Below, piece after piece: positions 63,091 to 64,000 of a DNA stretch of 64,000 nt; the stretch's first letter is position 1; every line of letters starts with the position of its first letter. Under the pieces are notes generated by a model. It was not told where the DNA came from. It did not search any database and was given only the letters and a program-made list of their open reading frames with translations. Origin of the DNA: Strix aluco (taxonomy: Eukaryota > Chordata > Aves > Strigiformes > Strigidae); NCBI RefSeq assembly GCF_031877795.1, contig NC_133931.1, positions 71,709,429 through 71,773,428 on the forward strand. The letters run 5' to 3'. The translations under genes were made by a program, and so were the position numbers.

Positions 63091-64000
63091 ACTTGTTATA
63101 TTTTTAAGTGAGGTTTCCATATTGAAGCACCCTTGCTTTTTACAACTTGCTAGGTCAAATATTTGAGTACTCTTGTTTCTTCAGACTGTTTTGAGACTTT
63201 TATGTTACATTGTCCCTTCAATGTAGTACAAGATACTCAGTTGATTATTACTGTTATTTATGATATATCTTAAAAGTTTGCAGTTTGTAGATCTCTGTGT
63301 ATGTAACCTTGTAATATTCTAGGTATTAAAAATCTTCTGTGAGAGTTGATTAGCAAGGTTAAAACATTAGTTACATTAGAAGTTAGCTAATAATAGATTT
63401 GGAGTTTGCAAGAATTAGAATTTTTCCTAATACACCAAATTATGTGATGCTAGGTGTCTGTTGCAATTTCTTGGAACCTGTTTCTCTCCATGTAAAATTG
63501 GAAGATAATATCTCACTGAGTTACAGAGGTGTTCTGAGGTTTAATAAGAGGATACTTTTTGTCATTTTAAGTTATATGAGTGGAAATCATATATTGGAAC
63601 AAATTATTTCAGAAAAAAACCCGAGATTTAATTTTGGAAATATGTGCAGCCAAACTTTATCACAATCAACGTTATAGAAACAGTGTGTCTTTTGTCTTTG
63701 GACAGTTTGAAACCAAGGTTACAGATTGACATTTTCTCAGAATCTCATGCCTATACAAGCAGCACATAATCCTTTTGAGGGTTTGCCATGAAACAAATGC
63801 TGCTAAAATTCTGTAAGGTCTATACACAAGTGCAGTTAACAAGACCTAGGGCCTTGTCAATACTCAAAATTGCACTCTAAGTCATTTGAAAGTGTGCTAT
63901 ATCATTGCAAAGCATCATGTATACAGTTGAGGTATTAAGTTCTGTTTGTACTGATGTTTCTATTATTTGTTCTGAAATCTGGGGAAAAAGGGTGTTCACA
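63091..64000 (+). other. MOCOS: MOCOS intron 3, end of window
   Basis: AT-rich sequence with one 92-codon open frame at 63399-63677 lacking recognisable similarity. No exon was recognised. The intron continues beyond the window. Confidence 0.5.

Overview
The window looks like bird nuclear DNA. It is AT-rich, repeat-poor, intron-like sequence, and its only recognisable transposable elements are CR1 LINE fragments, which dominate bird genomes. A single CpG island stands out. One protein-coding gene can be identified: the 5' part of MOCOS, molybdenum cofactor sulfurase, on the + strand. The species cannot be fixed from the sequence alone.

Layout. Positions 1-10.4 kb are upstream and intergenic, with two old CR1 fragments near 7.6 and 8.0 kb and no recognisable exon. 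About 10.65-11.6 kb is a CpG island holding the MOCOS promoter, 5' UTR and exon 1 (coding 11260-11389). It is followed directly by a G-rich stretch and a 148-base polypyrimidine tract. Intron 1 is 27.4 kb (11390-38790). It carries a CR1 3' end on the - strand (13.6 kb), a 1.6-kb dead CR1 copy on the + strand (29.0-30.7 kb), another CR1 3' end on the + strand (36.7 kb) and an unexplained GC-rich pocket (36.9-37.5 kb). Exon 2 is 38791-38880, intron 2 is 2.6 kb, and exon 3 is 41515-41581. The remaining 22.4 kb (41582-64000) is the start of intron 3. I could not find exon 4 in it.

The three exons join in frame (intron phases 1, 1, 2) to give the first 95 residues plus two bases of codon 96. This is the N-terminus of the NifS-like class V aminotransferase domain, including the YLDHAG and NPHSQ motifs. 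The PLP-binding lysine and the C-terminal MOSC domain must lie beyond the window.

The least explained items are a pair of diverged, same-strand copies of a roughly 180-bp sequence 10.8 kb apart in intron 3 (about 52075-52270 and 62900-63090) that I cannot assign to a known family, and the GC-rich pocket near 37 kb. I found no novel multigene system here. Most of the window is ordinary intron and intergenic DNA.
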